The notes under the pieces: generated by a model
Database searches by the model: none
Seen by the model: the letters and a program-made list of their open reading frames with translations, nothing else
Told to the model about the DNA's origin: nothing
Origin: Candidatus Magasanikiibacteriota bacterium
GTDB taxonomy: Bacteria; Patescibacteriota; Patescibacteriia; Magasanikbacterales; UBA922
DNA: 15,952 nt
Direction of reading: 5' to 3'
Assembly: GCA_023246555.1 (NCBI GenBank)
Contig: JAHFIC010000018.1
Span: 1-15,952 of the forward strand
Shown: positions 14,722-15,952 of the stretch, one piece after another
How the letters are laid out: each line of letters opens with the position of its first letter
Position numbering within the stretch: position 1 is the first letter of the stretch
Made by a program: the position numbers and the translations under genes

Positions 14722-15952
14722 AACCGAAATTACGGATGATCGGCCAATGCTTTACACGATCGACAAGACGAATGAAAGGAAGAAAAAAAGAAAAAAACGG
14801 GAACACCACAGTACTCGCCTCAAAATACAGTATAGCAAATCCCGCCTGTTTCAGCTTGCGCCGCATCACCCAGGGATAGCGAAAAATATGAGTGAGTTCT
14901 CTGTTTCCTCCATACCCCTCGTCCACACCCTCGCCCAACAGATGAACAACCGCTTTCAGAAAACCAAGCGGCAAGGCGAGAAGCGATCGTTTTGAAATTT
15001 CCCAAAAACTGCCGTGCCCGACTTGAACGAGACTGCACAGATTCAAGAGGGTTGGAAGCGCAATCACCGCTTGATTTTTTGACACGCGTCTGATTTCCTT
15101 GAGCCCGGCATCAAAATCCGGCAAATGCTCCAAGACATGGCAGGAAACCACCACGTCAAAACTTTTATCGGGAAAAGGCAGATGTTCGGCATCACCCTCA
15201 AGGAATGTCGTACGGTCGAGGACACCCATTTCTTTGGCGAGAGCCTTCGCGCGCTCGATATTTGGCGCTGAAATATCAATGCCAGTGACGGTGCAGCCTT
15301 TTGCCGCCAGCATGGCTGAGAGCACTCCTTCTCCGCATCCGGCGTCAAGGACATGGGCGCCCGCCGGCACCTGAGCCGCGACCGATTCCCACTGCGCGCG
15401 ATGGGCGTACCGGCGGAGCGGATTCGGTGAATTGTATCGCTTATCAAAAATTTTATCGGCGTACCCCGTATAGATTTCTTTATTTTGTCCCAGAGTCTTG
15501 TCATACAACGCCAAAACTTGACGAATCACCACGTCCCAGCTGAACGTCTCAAGAACTTTTTTATAGGCTGCTTCGCCAAGCGCCTCGGCGCGCGCCTTAC
15601 CTGAAAGGAGCAGAGACACTTTTTCCGCCAGTGCGCGCCGACGCTCATCGGAGAGCATCATTGGTGCGTCGTAATCTGAATTCTGCGAATCCGTTAATGA
15701 AACCAGAAAGCCATTTTTTCCATCATCAATCATTTCTGGATACCCGCCGACATTGCTTGCGACGATCGCCTTTTTCATCGCCATTGCCTCAAGACAGGCG
15801 AGGCTCGTGGCTTCGGCGGTGGACGGAAATACCACGACATCAGCAATCGCCAAATATTTCGGAACATCTTTATTTTCCACTCGGCCGACAAACTCCACAT
15901 GACGCTCCATGCCAAGCGCTTTTGCCCGTTCCTTCAAATATGCGTCTAACGG
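14690..15952 (-). CDS. GT4 glycosyltransferase fused to SAM-dependent methyltransferase (partial, N-terminus outside window)
   Basis: The last 420 residues of one continuous frame that runs off the right edge, beginning PLDAYLKERAKALGM. First comes the C-terminal half of a GT-B glycosyltransferase: VEFVGRV, VVVFPS and the EX7E motif EATSLACLE (about residues 47-55), then GGYPEMIDDGKNGFLV. After a joint near residue 155, a class I methyltransferase starts, with VLDAGCGEG (about 201-209), GIDIS and GDAEHLPFPDKSFDVV, and an H-x-LEH segment. No stop or frame change separates the domains. The enzyme probably adds a sugar and methylates the same glycan, or two units in sequence. An apparent TTG start at 15937 lies within the GT domain and is not the true start. 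Confidence 0.9.
   Translation of the reverse strand, partial: PLDAYLKERAKALGMERHVEFVGRVENKDVPKYLAIADVVVFPSTAEATSLACLEAMAMKKAIVASNVGGYPEMIDDGKNGFLVSLTDSQNSDYDAPMMLSDERRRALAEKVSLLLSGKARAEALGEAAYKKVLETFSWDVVIRQVLALYDKTLGQNKEIYTGYADKIFDKRYNSPNPLRRYAHRAQWESVAAQVPAGAHVLDAGCGEGVLSAMLAAKGCTVTGIDISAPNIERAKALAKEMGVLDRTTFLEGDAEHLPFPDKSFDVVVSCHVLEHLPDFDAGLKEIRRVSKNQAVIALPTLLNLCSLVQVGHGSFWEISKRSLLALPLGFLKAVVHLLGEGVDEGYGGNRELTHIFRYPWVMRRKLKQAGFAILYFEASTVVFPFFSFFLPFIRLVDRVKHWPIIRNFGYGSTAVVKKF

Noticed and set aside
14690..15952. Two separate genes joined by sequencing error
   Set aside because: The frame is open with normal codon use across the joint, and both domains share one phase; no sign of an error is visible.

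Overview
The window is a dense, entirely minus-strand stretch of bacterial sequence. TGA is used as a stop throughout, and genes overlap or nearly touch. I read 15 protein genes, two of them cut by the window edges (the ACP at the left and the glycosyltransferase/methyltransferase at the right). Gene order follows transcription, from high to low coordinates. Compact packing, many small anchored proteins, a glycosyltransferase-methyltransferase fusion and few clear Shine-Dalgarno sites suggest an uncultivated bacterium, perhaps of the Patescibacteria/CPR. That placement is inference; no marker gene is present to settle it. No rRNA, tRNA, CRISPR array or transposase gene was seen.

Right block (12488-15952): a GT4 glycosyltransferase fused to a SAM methyltransferase, a multi-membrane GT39/GT-C-like glycosyltransferase and a polyprenol-phosphate-sugar-synthase-like GT2, each overlapping the next. 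This looks like a surface glycan assembly operon.

Middle block (7545-12320): a four-gene operon of envelope proteins unrelated to sugar chemistry. It encodes a membrane protein with a signal-peptidase-I-like outer domain that seems to lack the catalytic Ser and Lys, an 89-residue anchored protein, a 920-residue cysteine-containing protein with an internal duplication, a FecR-like region and a C-terminal anchor, and a DUF922-type HEEGH metalloprotease-like protein. I know of no described system with this combination. It is the best candidate here for something new.

Left block (1-7250): rmlB (dTDP-glucose 4,6-dehydratase) behind a recognisable promoter, two tiny membrane proteins, a 160-bp imperfect palindrome, a NodU/CmcH-type O-carbamoyltransferase, a membrane-anchored SGNH hydrolase, a 53-residue DUF5989/SxtK-like protein, a holo-ACP synthase, an FkbH-type protein and the start of an acyl carrier protein. 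The last three form a coherent unit: AcpS would pantetheinylate the ACP, and FkbH would load a glyceryl unit from 1,3-bisphosphoglycerate onto it. Carbamoyltransferase, GDSL/SGNH protein and small membrane proteins recall the sxtI-sxtL gene group of saxitoxin clusters. Next to sugar genes, the more likely role is decoration of a surface glycan with carbamoyl and glycerate-derived groups.

Spaces between genes are short. The notable ones are the palindrome at 5579-5738, the rmlB upstream region at 7251-7544 and the gap at 12321-12487.
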